Assembly: GCA_963704975.1 (NCBI GenBank)
Contig: CAVPIK010000008.1
Location: 1-64,000 of the forward strand
From: JAGNDO01 sp963704975
GTDB taxonomy: Bacteria; Chloroflexota; Anaerolineae; Caldilineales; Caldilineaceae
Length of the DNA stretch: 64,000 nt
Direction: 5' to 3'
The notes under the pieces were generated by a model. That model had not been told where the DNA came from. It made no database searches and saw only the letters and a list, made by a program, of their open reading frames with translations. The translations under genes and the position numbers were made by a program. Within the stretch, counting starts at the first letter, position 1; the number at the start of each line of letters is the position of its first letter. This document shows positions 1 through 7,357 of the stretch, piece by piece.

Positions 1-93
1 GGGTCTCTCCTCAGAGATAAGGGTTCGAAATGTGGTCATCCATCGGATAATCTGTTGATTAGATGCAACCGACCCAAAGGGCGTTACGCCAAG

Positions 94-122
94 TTTACAA
101 TCTGATCGGGGACAAGTATACT
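94..122 (+). promoter_or_regulatory. sigma70-type promoter for the ABC-2 exporter operon
   Basis: TTTACA at 94-99 and TATACT at 117-122 are separated by exactly 17 bases. Transcription would start near 129, giving a leader of about 70 nt before the ATPase start at 201. The leader contains a perfect 10-bp inverted repeat (133-142 with 151-160, arm CGTGTTGCGT), made of the same kind of simple repeats as other spacers in this window. Bases 1-93 hold nothing else I recognise. Confidence 0.6.
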
Positions 123-200
123 GGCGATGGAACGTGTTGCGTATTACGTCACGCAACACGCAACAGATTTCCACACCATCCACTTCACCCGGAGTTCCCT

Positions 201-1140
201 ATGTCCGTCGTTGACCTGTCCCACGTTACCAAGCGCTTTGGCCCCAATTTGGCTGTGGACGATCTTTCCTTTGATTTAAAAGGTGAAATGTTCGGCCTGC
301 TCGGTCCCAATGGGGCGGGGAAGACCACCACCATCCGCATGATGTTGGACATTTTCAAGCCCGACAGCGGCGAGATTTCCGTCTTTGACGGCCCCATGAA
401 CGAGGCCAAAAAGAACCGCATCGGCTACATGCCCGAAGAGCGGGGGCTGTATCGGGAGATGCCCTTGGAGCGCAGTTTGGTCTATCTGGGCACGCTCAAA
501 GGGCTGTCCGTGGCCGAGGTGCGGGAACGGGCGGTGGGTTATTTGGAGCGCTTTGACCTGATCCAGCATCGCACCAAGAAGATTAAAGAGTTGAGCAAGG
601 GCATGCAGCAAAAGGCCCAGATCATCGCCACCATCCTGCACCGGCCCGAACTGCTGATCATCGACGAACCTTTCTCCGGCCTGGACCCGGTGAACACGGA
701 GTTGGTGAAGGACTTGCTGCGGGAATTGAACGAGTCCGGGGTGACGTGATCGATGTCCACCCACCAGATGCACCAGGTGGAGGAGTCTTTGCGACCGCAT
801 CCTCTTGGTGAACCAGGGGCGGCGGGTGCTCTACGGCAACCTGGCCGAGGTGCGCCGCCGCTTCTCCGGCCACGAGGTGTTGGTGCAGACCAGCGACCCC
901 CGCCCAGAGATCCTGGCCGGGCGTGCCGGGGGTGGCCGAGGTGATGCCCACAACGGGTCGATCAAACTGCGTCTGGACGACGACACCTCCCCCAACCAGG
1001 TGCTTCGGGCCTTGCTGGCAGCGGACATGGATGTCCACTATTTCGAGATCGCCACCCCCTCCCTGAGCGAGATCTTCATCCGCGTGGTGTGGGGTGAGTC
1101 ACGGGAAGATCCCGCCGACCAGACAGGGGGGGCGCAGTGA
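201..1140 (+). CDS. ABC-2 type exporter, ATP-binding subunit (frame-broken)
   Basis: ATP-hydrolysing subunit of an ABC-2 (NatA-like) exporter, acting at the inner face of the membrane with the two permeases that follow. Visible motifs are Walker A GPNGAGKTTT (about residue 34), signature LSKGMQQK and Walker B LLIIDEPFSGLDP. The C-terminal part looks like the accessory domain often found in this subfamily (DUF4162). The ATG at 201 is chosen because the conserved N-terminus MSVVDLSHVTKRFG begins there, although the frame is open from 63. The frame breaks near 745-760 (expected VTVIMSTHQ), near 787 (expected EELCDRILLVNQG) and near 930, so the gene is read across at least three indels. The substrate is unknown. 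It overlaps the next gene by 4 bases. Confidence 0.85.
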
Positions 1141-2390
1141 GATTCCCCCAGAATTTACCCTGGAATTGGGCCAAAGTTGGCCATGTGATCACCTTTGAAT
1201 ATAGCAAGCTGGTCTTCACCCGGCGCTTTCTGCTCAGCATGTTGACCCTGCCCTTCATCATCGGCGTGATTGCCGTGGTGGGCACTTTCGTGGCCCGCAT
1301 GGAGACCAATACAGACCCGGTCGGCTATGTGGACCGGGCCCAGGTCCTCCAAGCGGTCTCCCCAGACCGATTGCCCCCCGTGGACGCGGACCGACGTTGT
1401 CGCCCTGATCGCCTATGCTGACGAGGCCGCCGCCCAAGCTGCCCTGGACCAAAAGGCGATCCAGGGCTATTACGTGGTGGCCGAGGATTACGCCACCTCG
1501 GGCCGGGTGCGCCTGGTCTATGCGGACCGTGCCCCCACGGGCGTGGCCCAGCGCACCTTTCGGGACTACCTGCAAGCCAATCTGGTGCGGGATCTGCCCG
1601 TGGACGTGGCCCGCCGCCTCACCGCCGGGGCCGATTTTGTGCTGCCCAAGGCCGACGGGGGCCGCCAGCCCATGGATTTCTCCCTCTTCATCAACGCCTT
1701 TATGCCCGCCATCCTGGGCTTTGGCTTTATCCTGACCATCTTCACCACCTCCGGCTATTTGATGCAGGCCGTGGTGGAGGAAGAAGAACCGCACCATGGA
1801 AGTGCTGATCACCTCCATGTCCTCCGGGCAGTTGATTGCGGGCAAATCCTGGGCATCTCCTTGGTGGGGCTGACCCAAGTGGGGGGCTGGGCGCTGATGA
1901 TAGCCGGCGGCCTGTTGTGGGGCCGCACCCGCTATGAATGGCTGGGCAACATCCAGATCAGCGGGGAGATGATCTGGATGTTGGTGCTGGTGATGCTACC
2001 GGCCTATCTCATGTTTGGCTCCTTCATGGTGGCGATTGGGGCCACCGTGGCCGAGGCCAGCGAAGGCCAGCAGGTCACCGGCTTTCTCACCCTACCCGCC
2101 ATGATGCCCTTTTGGTTTGTGGCCGTCTTTTTGCAAAACCCCAACAGTCCCCTGGCCGTGGGTCTCAGCCTCTTCCCCCTCACCGCTGCCCGTGGCCATC
2201 AGCATCCGAGCGGGGACGGGGACGCTGCCGGGCTGGCAGCTTGCCTTGGCGTCTGCCATTCTGATGATCAGCGTGGCGGGGGCCATGTGGCTGGCCGGTC
2301 CGGGCCTTTGCCATGGGCCAGCTTCTCTATGGCCAACGGCTGCCCTGGCGACGGTTGTTGGGCTTGCAGCGGGAAGGGGCCACCTCATGA
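1137..2390 (+). CDS. ABC-2 type permease, first subunit (frame-broken)
   Basis: Membrane permease of the NatB/ABC-2 type. The start at 1137 overlaps the ATPase stop (ATGA-like coupling). An N-terminal helix (LLSMLTLPFIIGVIAVVG, about residue 30) is followed by a large extracytoplasmic domain and then several C-terminal helices (FINAFMPAILGFGFILTIF onward). This is the usual arrangement, with the first helix separated from a five-helix core. Frame breaks lie near 1390, near 1790 (expected EENRTMEVLITSMSSGQLIAGK), near 1845, near 2200 and near 2310. The stop TGA at 2388-2390 overlaps the start of the second permease. It is paralogous to the second permease, and the two probably form a heterodimer. 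Confidence 0.8.
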
Positions 2391-3652
2391 ATCACAATCT
2401 GCGCATTGTGTGGCTGGTGATCCGCAACGAGTCATCACCAAATTTACCCAGCGCTTCGTTCTTGTTTGCGGTCTTTGGCATGCCGGTCTTTGGATTGCTG
2501 GTCCTTGTTGGGGATCAACCTGGTCGGCCGTGCGCCCAGGCATGGTGGATCAACTGGCCACGGCAGCCGCCACCCTGCCCCGCCGCCTTTGTGGACCAGA
2601 GCGGGCTGATCACCCCAGAGATTCTGGCCACTCTGCCCCCCAATCTGACCCGGGCGGTGGATGCCCTGCTGATCCCCCTGGCCGATGAATCCGCCGTGGC
2701 CCAGGCCCTGGCCGACGGCGAGATCGGCGAATACTACGTGATCCCCCCGGACTATGTGGCCGCCGGCGAGGTCCTCTTCATCCGACCGGGCACGCCGCCC
2801 TTGAACCAACCCGTTTCCAGCAACGTCTTGGAATCGGTCCTGGCCGCGGCCTTGCTGGGCGGGGATGGGCAGCGGGCCAGCCGGGTGGAGAACCCGTATC
2901 AATTGCAGGAGCAGGCCCTGACCACCCAGGGGGCCAGGGACGAGCGCAACCCCCTCACCTTCATCCTGCCCTACGCCTTTACCCTGCTCTTCTACTTTGT
3001 GATCTTCGGCACGGCCAGCCACAACATCAGCAGCATGACCATTGAAAAAGAGAACCGGGTGATCGAGATTTTGATGACCACCATCTCCCCCCGGCAGATG
3101 TTCACGGGCAAGATTTTGGGGCTGGGCATCGTCGGCCTCTTCCAAGCCCTGGTGTGGATGGGCAGTGGCTACGCCATCTCCCGCATCTCCGGCAACACCT
3201 TCAGCCTGGGCGCGGAGTTTGCCCTGCCGCCCATGATCTTCGCCTGGGGGCTGGTCTTCTTCCTGCTGGGCTACACCCTCTACGCGGCGCTCATGGCCGG
3301 GATCGGGGCCTTGGTGCCCAATCTGCGGGAGGCGTCCCAGGCCGCGTTTGTGGTCAACAGCCCCTTGGTCCTGGCGTTGATGCTGATCGGCGTGCTGATC
3401 AACGCGCCCAACGGCGGGCTGGCCATCGGCATGAGCCTCTTCCCCTTCACCGCCCCGGTGATCATGATGACCCGGCTGAGCGCGGGCGTGGCCGTGCCCC
3501 TTTGGCAACTGCTCCTGGCCGTGGGCCTGCTCCTCATCACCATCGTGCTGGTGATCCGCGCCGTCACCGGTCTCTTCCGCGCCCAAGTCCTGCTCTCCGG
3601 GGATCACATGACCCTGGGGCGGTTTGTGGGCGCGTTGGCGGGGCGGCTTTAA
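2387..3652 (+). CDS. ABC-2 type permease, second subunit (frame-broken)
   Basis: Second permease of the exporter. It starts at ATG 2387 within the ATGA overlap. It has the same layout as its neighbour: one N-terminal helix, an extracytoplasmic region (about residues 60-190), then six predicted helices from LTFILPYAFTLLFYFVIFG to the C-terminus. The segment ENRVIEILMTTISPRQMFTGKI is the cytoplasmic coupling motif typical of this family and has a counterpart in the first permease. The frame breaks near 2436-2520 (expected VITKFTQRSFLFAVFG and a following VGINLVGR-like stretch). The rest, about 350 codons, is intact to the TAA at 3650. Confidence 0.82.
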   Translation: MNHNLRIVWLVIRNESSPNLPSASFLFAVFGMPVFGLLVLVGDQPGRPCAQAWWINWPRQPPPCPAAFVDQSGLITPEILATLPPNLTRAVDALLIPLADESAVAQALADGEIGEYYVIPPDYVAAGEVLFIRPGTPPLNQPVSSNVLESVLAAALLGGDGQRASRVENPYQLQEQALTTQGARDERNPLTFILPYAFTLLFYFVIFGTASHNISSMTIEKENRVIEILMTTISPRQMFTGKILGLGIVGLFQALVWMGSGYAISRISGNTFSLGAEFALPPMIFAWGLVFFLLGYTLYAALMAGIGALVPNLREASQAAFVVNSPLVLALMLIGVLINAPNGGLAIGMSLFPFTAPVIMMTRLSAGVAVPLWQLLLAVGLLLITIVLVIRAVTGLFRAQVLLSGDHMTLGRFVGALAGRL

Positions 3653-3681
3653 TTTGTTGATTGGTGGATTGGTTGATTTCT

Positions 3682-4470
3682 ATGACTCCGAAACCCTTAT
3701 TGAAACCAGCGTTGAAATGGGCGGGGGGCAAGCGTTGGTTGCTACCCCATTTGGCCCCTCTGTGGGCGCGGCATGATCACCGGCGGCTGGTGGAGCCGTT
3801 TTGTGGCGGGTTGGCCGTGCCTTTGGGGTTGCAGCCCAAGCGGGGTTTTCTGACGGACATCAACCCGCATTTGATCAATTTTTACCAATGGCTTCAGCGG
3901 GGGTTGGTGGTGGAGATCGAGCTGGAGAACGACGAGGATCTGTACTACGCCCACCGGGCGCGCTTCAACGAAATGATGCATGCGGGTCAGCAGGCCAGCA
4001 AAGAGGCGGCGGAGCTTTTCTACTATTTGAACCGCACGGGCTACAACGGCCTGTGCCGTTTCAACCGCAAGGGCGAGTTCAACGTGCCCAAGGGGCAGTA
4101 CAAGACCATCAACTATATCCGGGACTTCCGGGGCTATCAGCCCCTGCTCTCCAGTTGGCTCTTCTCGGTCTGCGCCTTCCACGCCGTCCCCGCCGCCCCG
4201 GACGACTTCATCTACGCCGACCCGCCCTACGACGTGGAGTTCACCCAATATTCCAAAGAAAAATTCGACTGGGAAGAACAGGTGCAATTAGCCGAATGGC
4301 TGGCCGCCCACCCCGGCCCCGTGGTCCTCTCCAACCAGGCCACGGAGCGCATCGTGCATCTCTATTTGGATTTGGGGTTTCAGGTGCGCCAGTTGGACGG
4401 TCCCCGACGCATCAGCCGGACGGGGGATCGCACGCCGGCGAAGGAGGTGCTGGCGACGCGGAATGTGTAG
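3682..4470 (+). CDS. D12-class N6-adenine DNA methyltransferase
   Basis: Adenine-N6 DNA methyltransferase of the D12 (Dam-like) class, 263 aa. Motif I LKWAGGKRW near residue 12 forms the AdoMet pocket. Catalytic motif IV DPPYD is near residue 175 (YADPPYDVEF). The segments YYLNRTGYNGLCRFNRKGEFNVP and NYIRDFRGY are characteristic of Dam-type enzymes. The ATG at 3682 is preferred to an upstream TTG at 3661 because the latter would read through an AT-rich simple-repeat spacer. No restriction endonuclease gene lies nearby, so it is an orphan methyltransferase, perhaps a solitary Dam or part of an eroded restriction-modification system. It stands beside two toxin-antitoxin pairs. Confidence 0.88.
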   Translation: MTPKPLLKPALKWAGGKRWLLPHLAPLWARHDHRRLVEPFCGGLAVPLGLQPKRGFLTDINPHLINFYQWLQRGLVVEIELENDEDLYYAHRARFNEMMHAGQQASKEAAELFYYLNRTGYNGLCRFNRKGEFNVPKGQYKTINYIRDFRGYQPLLSSWLFSVCAFHAVPAAPDDFIYADPPYDVEFTQYSKEKFDWEEQVQLAEWLAAHPGPVVLSNQATERIVHLYLDLGFQVRQLDGPRRISRTGDRTPAKEVLATRNV

Positions 4471-4486
4471 GGGTGGGGGTGGGATT

Positions 4487-4885
4487 TCAGATAAAAACCG
4501 AGCCATGCACATGAAATCGCTCACTCAATGCCTTGATTTGCCGAATATTTAATTCTCTTTTCCCATTCAGTATTTCAGAAACTGCCCCTTGCCCCCCTAA
4601 TTCAGATAGATCTTTCTGCTTCAACCCATATTCTTCCATAAAATGCTTCAATACCGCGATAGGGTTGGATTGAGGAATGGGTACATTTTCGGCTTCGTAC
4701 TTTTCAATCAATACACCCAGAACATCCATCAAATTGACCAGTGGATGGCTTTCATCATCTCGAACCAAATCGGTGATTTCGTCCAATAGTTCAACTAACT
4801 GTTCATATTCTGCTTCACGCGCTGGAACGTAAAGAAATCGGGCAGTTTGTTCAAAATTTTGGATTACTTGTGGTTGTAATAGCAT
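4487..4885 (-). CDS. higA: HigA-type antitoxin with C-terminal HTH
   Basis: Antitoxin of a type II HigBA pair, 132 aa. The N-terminal half carries a conserved helical region (FLYVPAREAEYEQLVELLDEI and a DESHPLVNLMDVLG segment). The C-terminal half is an XRE-like helix-turn-helix (MEEYGLKQKDLSELGGQGAVSEILNGKREL, about residues 85-115). The frame is open from 4912, but ATG 4885 lies one base after the higB TAA, so this start fits translational coupling. It should neutralise HigB and repress the shared promoter. AT-rich composition contrasts with the neighbours. Confidence 0.85.
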   Translation of the reverse strand: MLLQPQVIQNFEQTARFLYVPAREAEYEQLVELLDEITDLVRDDESHPLVNLMDVLGVLIEKYEAENVPIPQSNPIAVLKHFMEEYGLKQKDLSELGGQGAVSEILNGKRELNIRQIKALSERFHVHGSVFI

Positions 4886-4886
4886 G

Positions 4887-5174
4887 TTATCTCTTCCATT
4901 GACCTTTGTCATACTCGGAATGGGTCAATATTGCTCGAATATAGACCTTTTTCCGGTTGAAATGAATGGCCGCAATGAGCCGATATTTGTTTCCGCTAAT
5001 ATTGAATACGATCAAGCCATCAACATAATCGGCACTCGAAAAGTGCTGTCTCAATTGGCTGAACGTATCGTAGTCGGTCTGCCTGACGATGTGGTACCAG
5101 CTTTCCAATGACGCTTGGCTATCTGGATATTTCACACCAAATTCTCTGATCCGTTTATATGTAATGATGTGCAT
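4887..5174 (-). CDS. higB: HigB-type mRNA interferase toxin
   Basis: Ribosome-dependent mRNA interferase of the HigB_toxin family, 95 aa, the usual length. Family landmarks are MHIITYKRIREF at the N-terminus, a WYHIVRQTDY segment, the central NKYRLIAAIHFNRKKVYIRAILTHSEYDK strand-helix region, and a C-terminal tryptophan-containing tail. The toxin-first gene order with higA one base downstream is typical. There is no strong ribosome site directly ahead of it. Translation may be coupled to the short ORF at 5178-5261, whose stop lies three bases upstream. Confidence 0.86.
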   Translation of the reverse strand: MHIITYKRIREFGVKYPDSQASLESWYHIVRQTDYDTFSQLRQHFSSADYVDGLIVFNISGNKYRLIAAIHFNRKKVYIRAILTHSEYDKGQWKR

Positions 5175-5177
5175 GCT

Positions 5178-5261
5178 TTATCTCACCAAGGGACAATATG
5201 TAGCCATATTCCATGATTTCCCCCTATCCCCCAGCGAAATGAGTTCTTGGATGGGATTCAT
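5178..5261 (-). CDS. 27-codon ORF in the higBA leader (leader peptide or gene remnant)
   Basis: An ATG at 5261 with a good AAAGGAG site upstream opens a 27-codon frame (begins MNPIQELISLGDRG, ends CPLVR) that stops with TAA three bases before the higB ATG. It lies between the higBA promoter and higB, so it would be translated first on that transcript. It could be a coupling leader peptide or the 5' remnant of a gene replaced by higB. I do not recognise the peptide. Confidence 0.35.
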   Translation of the reverse strand: MNPIQELISLGDRGKSWNMATYCPLVR

Positions 5262-5288
5262 GGGTTGCACTCCTTTCTGTGCATCGTG

Positions 5289-5318
5289 AGTATAGCACAT
5301 ACAAATCAGCCGATGCAA
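5289..5318 (-). promoter_or_regulatory. promoter of higBA
   Basis: Read on the minus strand, TTGCAT (5313-5318) and TATACT (5289-5294) are separated by 18 bases, and the -10 has a TGC extension. Transcription would start near 5282, about 20 bases before the short ORF at 5261 and about 108 bases before higB. Confidence 0.5.
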
Positions 5319-5348
5319 TCAGTTATTTCAACACCAACAGCCTGAGAC

Positions 5349-5654
5349 TCAAGCGTTTGCGGCTTGAACATGGAACTGCAAACCAAGCGCCCGCACCACT
5401 TTGAGAATCGTGGCGAACTCTGGGTTGCCCGTCGTAGACAGCGCCTTGTAGAGGCTTTCACGTCCCAAGCCAGCTTCCCGGGCAATCTGTGACATGCCCT
5501 TGGCCCGGGCGATGTCACCCAAGGCCGCCACCACCAGAGAGACGTCGCCATCTTCCAAAGCCGCGTCGAGATAGGCGGCCATGTCTTCTTCGGTTTCAAG
5601 ATGCTCGGCGGCATCCCAAACACGGGTTTCGATCTTTGTCTGTTCCATGCTCAT
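5349..5654 (-). CDS. HI1420-family addiction-module antidote (HTH)
   Basis: Antitoxin of about 101 aa with an HTH of the HI1420 family. The signature is WDAAEHLETEEDMAAYLDAALEDGD at the N-terminus, then GDIARAKGMSQIAREAGLGRESLYKAL (the DNA-binding helices), then NPEFATILKVVRALGLQFHV. The gene is the second of its pair. The toxin stop TAG (5658-5660) is followed after GTG by ATG 5654, and a further ATG at 5648 is also possible. It should bind the toxin and the palindrome at 5958-5973. Confidence 0.87.
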   Translation of the reverse strand: MSMEQTKIETRVWDAAEHLETEEDMAAYLDAALEDGDVSLVVAALGDIARAKGMSQIAREAGLGRESLYKALSTTGNPEFATILKVVRALGLQFHVQAANA

Positions 5655-5657
5655 CAC

Positions 5658-5948
5658 CTATACCCTGCGCGCCAAATCCAGCGCTGTTTGAATATCCCGG
5701 TTTTGTGTGCGCTTGTCACCGCCAGCCAACAGGATCACCAGCGTCGATCCTCGCTGAACGAAGTACACCCGATAGCCAGGTCCATAGTCGATCCGCAGTT
5801 CAGAGACGCCTTCGCCCACTGGCCTGACGTCACCGGGATTGCCCAAAGAGAGACGACGAATGCGCACGTCAATGCGGGCACGGGCTTGACGATCACGCAG
5901 TTCGGCGAACCACTCGGCATAAGTCTCCGTCTGGCGGATTTCGATCAT
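5658..5948 (-). CDS. HI1419-family (RelE/ParE-like) toxin
   Basis: Toxin of the RelE/ParE fold, HI1419-type addiction-module killer, 96 aa from ATG 5948. Landmarks are MIEIRQTETYAEWFAELRD, RARIDVRIRRLSLGNPGDVRPVGEGVSELRIDYGPGYRVYF and LLAGGDKRTQNRDIQTA. The frame is open from 5966, but the promoter at 5955-5983 puts the transcription start at about 5948, so the internal ATG is the real start and the mRNA is essentially leaderless. It is expected to inhibit translation or gyrase-like targets. The exact target is unknown. Confidence 0.88.
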   Translation of the reverse strand: MIEIRQTETYAEWFAELRDRQARARIDVRIRRLSLGNPGDVRPVGEGVSELRIDYGPGYRVYFVQRGSTLVILLAGGDKRTQNRDIQTALDLARRV

Positions 5949-5954
5949 GGCAGT

Positions 5955-5983
5955 ATTGTATCCCAAGGGATACGTTCGTGCAA
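5955..5983 (-). promoter_or_regulatory. autoregulated, leaderless toxin-antitoxin promoter with operator
   Basis: On the minus strand TTGCAC (5978-5983) and TACAAT (5955-5960) are 17 bases apart. A perfect 16-bp inverted repeat GTATCCCAAGGGATAC (5958-5973) fills most of the spacer and overlaps the -10. This is the expected place for an antitoxin/toxin-complex operator. The start point falls at the toxin ATG. Confidence 0.72.
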
Positions 5984-6043
5984 GCGGATAAACAATTTTA
6001 TCCTATGGAGACGCTGTTGTTTCACACTATCCTACGAGGAACA

Positions 6044-6471
6044 CATGATCCACAAAGACGGCTACATTGTGATTGACGGAAAGATAGCGATCTACCCATC
6101 ACTCACCGAGTCCGCATTTTTGTCATCGGATCTGGGCAAGTCTACCGAGTTGCAGTTGTCCAATGCCGGATATCACACGCTATCGAGCGACGGGCGTCCT
6201 GGAAAGCAGCATAGATTGCTATATTTCGGTCACATTTTTTGAAGGAGCTCTCGACAACGTGAGTATCTCTCCCCATTGGCCGGGAAGCCCGCAGAGCTGG
6301 GCTGAGTGGAGTTTGGCATCCGAGTTGGACAAAAAGAAGAAGAATGACACACTGCTCGGCAAAACCTTGGGACCGCCACCGTATGCATTTTCTTGGGGGA
6401 AAGTGGCGTCATCGTACGATCAAAAAAGTGGGGGCAGTTCTATTTTTGTTTCATACTTCGACGCAAAATGA
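6044..6471 (+). CDS. small protein of unknown function, possibly immunity-like (frame-broken)
   Basis: A protein of about 142 aa, read from ATG 6044 (MIHKDGYIVIDGKIAIYPSL) with a frame break near 6165-6180, then RATGVLESSIDCYISVTFFEG and a C-terminus with PPYAFSWGKVASSYDQKSGGSSIFVSYFDAK. The order of short beta strands, WSLASELDKKKKNDTLLGK and the final GGSSIFVSY strand resembles families of small cytosolic proteins found among orphan immunity genes, but that is only an impression. It is AT-richer than the flanking genes. It is likely co-transcribed with the gene at 6499. Confidence 0.5.
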
Positions 6472-6498
6472 AATCGAAGATCACCTGGATCGATTATC

Positions 6499-6792
6499 AT
6501 GGAACAAGTTGAGCGCATCAGACTACTAATCCAAACGGCAATCCGGGCAATTGATGACAGGCTGGGCATTGAGGATATCCCGGAGGGTGGGCCATTGTCG
6601 GAAACGCAACTTCATGACTTTCGGCAGATTCTGGTTCAAATGGCCTCAAACTTGGATTCTCTGGAGGATATTCAAGGAGAAACGAGGTCGCCCACAAGAA
6701 TGGGTAGAGTCATTGTAGACTCGTGGCCTCTCGATTCTGAGATTGGGGAAGCCATTCTTGCCGCCGAACAGGAATACTGGAAATTCATCTGA
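6499..6792 (+). CDS. small hypothetical protein
   Basis: A 97-aa acidic, mostly helical protein beginning MEQVERIRLLIQTAIRAIDD and ending AAEQEYWKFI. No motif is recognised. It follows the preceding gene by 27 bases on the same strand and is closed by the bidirectional terminator at 6825-6863. The pair could be orphan immunity proteins. No toxin gene is present beside them. Confidence 0.5.
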   Translation: MEQVERIRLLIQTAIRAIDDRLGIEDIPEGGPLSETQLHDFRQILVQMASNLDSLEDIQGETRSPTRMGRVIVDSWPLDSEIGEAILAAEQEYWKFI

Positions 6793-6824
6793 TCGTCAAT
6801 AAAACTTTGTATTTGTGTTCAACA

Positions 6825-6863
6825 AAAAAGGCGGATGATCGGTTTCGATCGTCCGCCTTTTTG
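6825..6863. terminator. bidirectional Rho-independent terminator
   Basis: An A-tract, stem AAGGCGGA pairing with TCCGCCTT, a middle segment TGATCGGTTTCGATCG that forms an inner stem, and a T-tract. It has U-runs on both sides, so it can end both the small plus-strand genes and the long minus-strand carotenoid operon. Confidence 0.75.
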
Positions 6864-6885
6864 ATTGAACTCGCGCGCTCGCTCA

Positions 6886-7341
6886 CTACCTTCCCCGCTC
6901 ACCCCGCAAATACCAACGCGTCAACCACTGCCTCGCCGTAAACAGACCCAACAACCCCGGACGACCAAACAGCAGCCGGGTGAACCAGCCCCAAAGTCCG
7001 GGTTTGTACGTGTACTCGATATGCTCGCTGATCCGGGTGTGGGTGGCGTCCACCGGGGTGAAGCGGTGGGTGTGCTGCCAACTGGCCAGGGGACCCTGGG
7101 CCTGGGTGTCGGTGAAGCCCCGCTCGCTGACATCGCTGTGGATGGCCAGCCAGCGCAGGGGCAGGGGACCAAACCAGAGGGTGAACTCGGCCCGGGATCC
7201 CTCGCCCAACGGTTCATAGTCGTGGATCTGGGCGAAGATGGGCGGCGGGGTCAGCTTCTTCAGCGCCCGGGTGTCGTGATGGAACAGGCGCACGGCTTCA
7301 ACCGAGGCGGGCACGGTGAAGGTATAGTCAAAGGTAGGCAT
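6886..7341 (-). CDS. SRPBCC-family ligand-binding/cyclase-like protein
   Basis: START/Bet v1-like (SRPBCC) protein of 151 aa. ATG 7341 is chosen because the fold begins MPTFDYTFTVPASVEAVRLFHHD. Upstream codons would overlap the preceding gene's end region. Conserved landmarks are RAEFTLWFGPLPLRWLAIHSDV and FTDTQAQGPLASWQHTHRF, followed by ISEHIEYTYKPG. It is the last gene of the carotenoid operon, where it might bind a hydrophobic intermediate. That role is inferred from position only. Confidence 0.72.
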   Translation of the reverse strand: MPTFDYTFTVPASVEAVRLFHHDTRALKKLTPPPIFAQIHDYEPLGEGSRAEFTLWFGPLPLRWLAIHSDVSERGFTDTQAQGPLASWQHTHRFTPVDATHTRISEHIEYTYKPGLWGWFTRLLFGRPGLLGLFTARQWLTRWYLRGERGR

Positions 7342-7357
7342 CAACGACTCCTCTTGT

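Noticed and set aside
201..3652. Exporter genes as pseudogenes
   Set aside because: All conserved motifs are intact on both sides of each break, the gene overlaps are preserved, and essential genes in the same window show the same type of break.
5949..5966. Longer N-terminus of the HI1419-type toxin
   Set aside because: These codons lie upstream of the predicted transcript start and inside the operator and promoter.
6886..7341. Carotenoid-specific enzyme assignment for the SRPBCC gene
   Set aside because: The fold is generic and there is no catalytic motif, so operon position alone is not enough to name a reaction.
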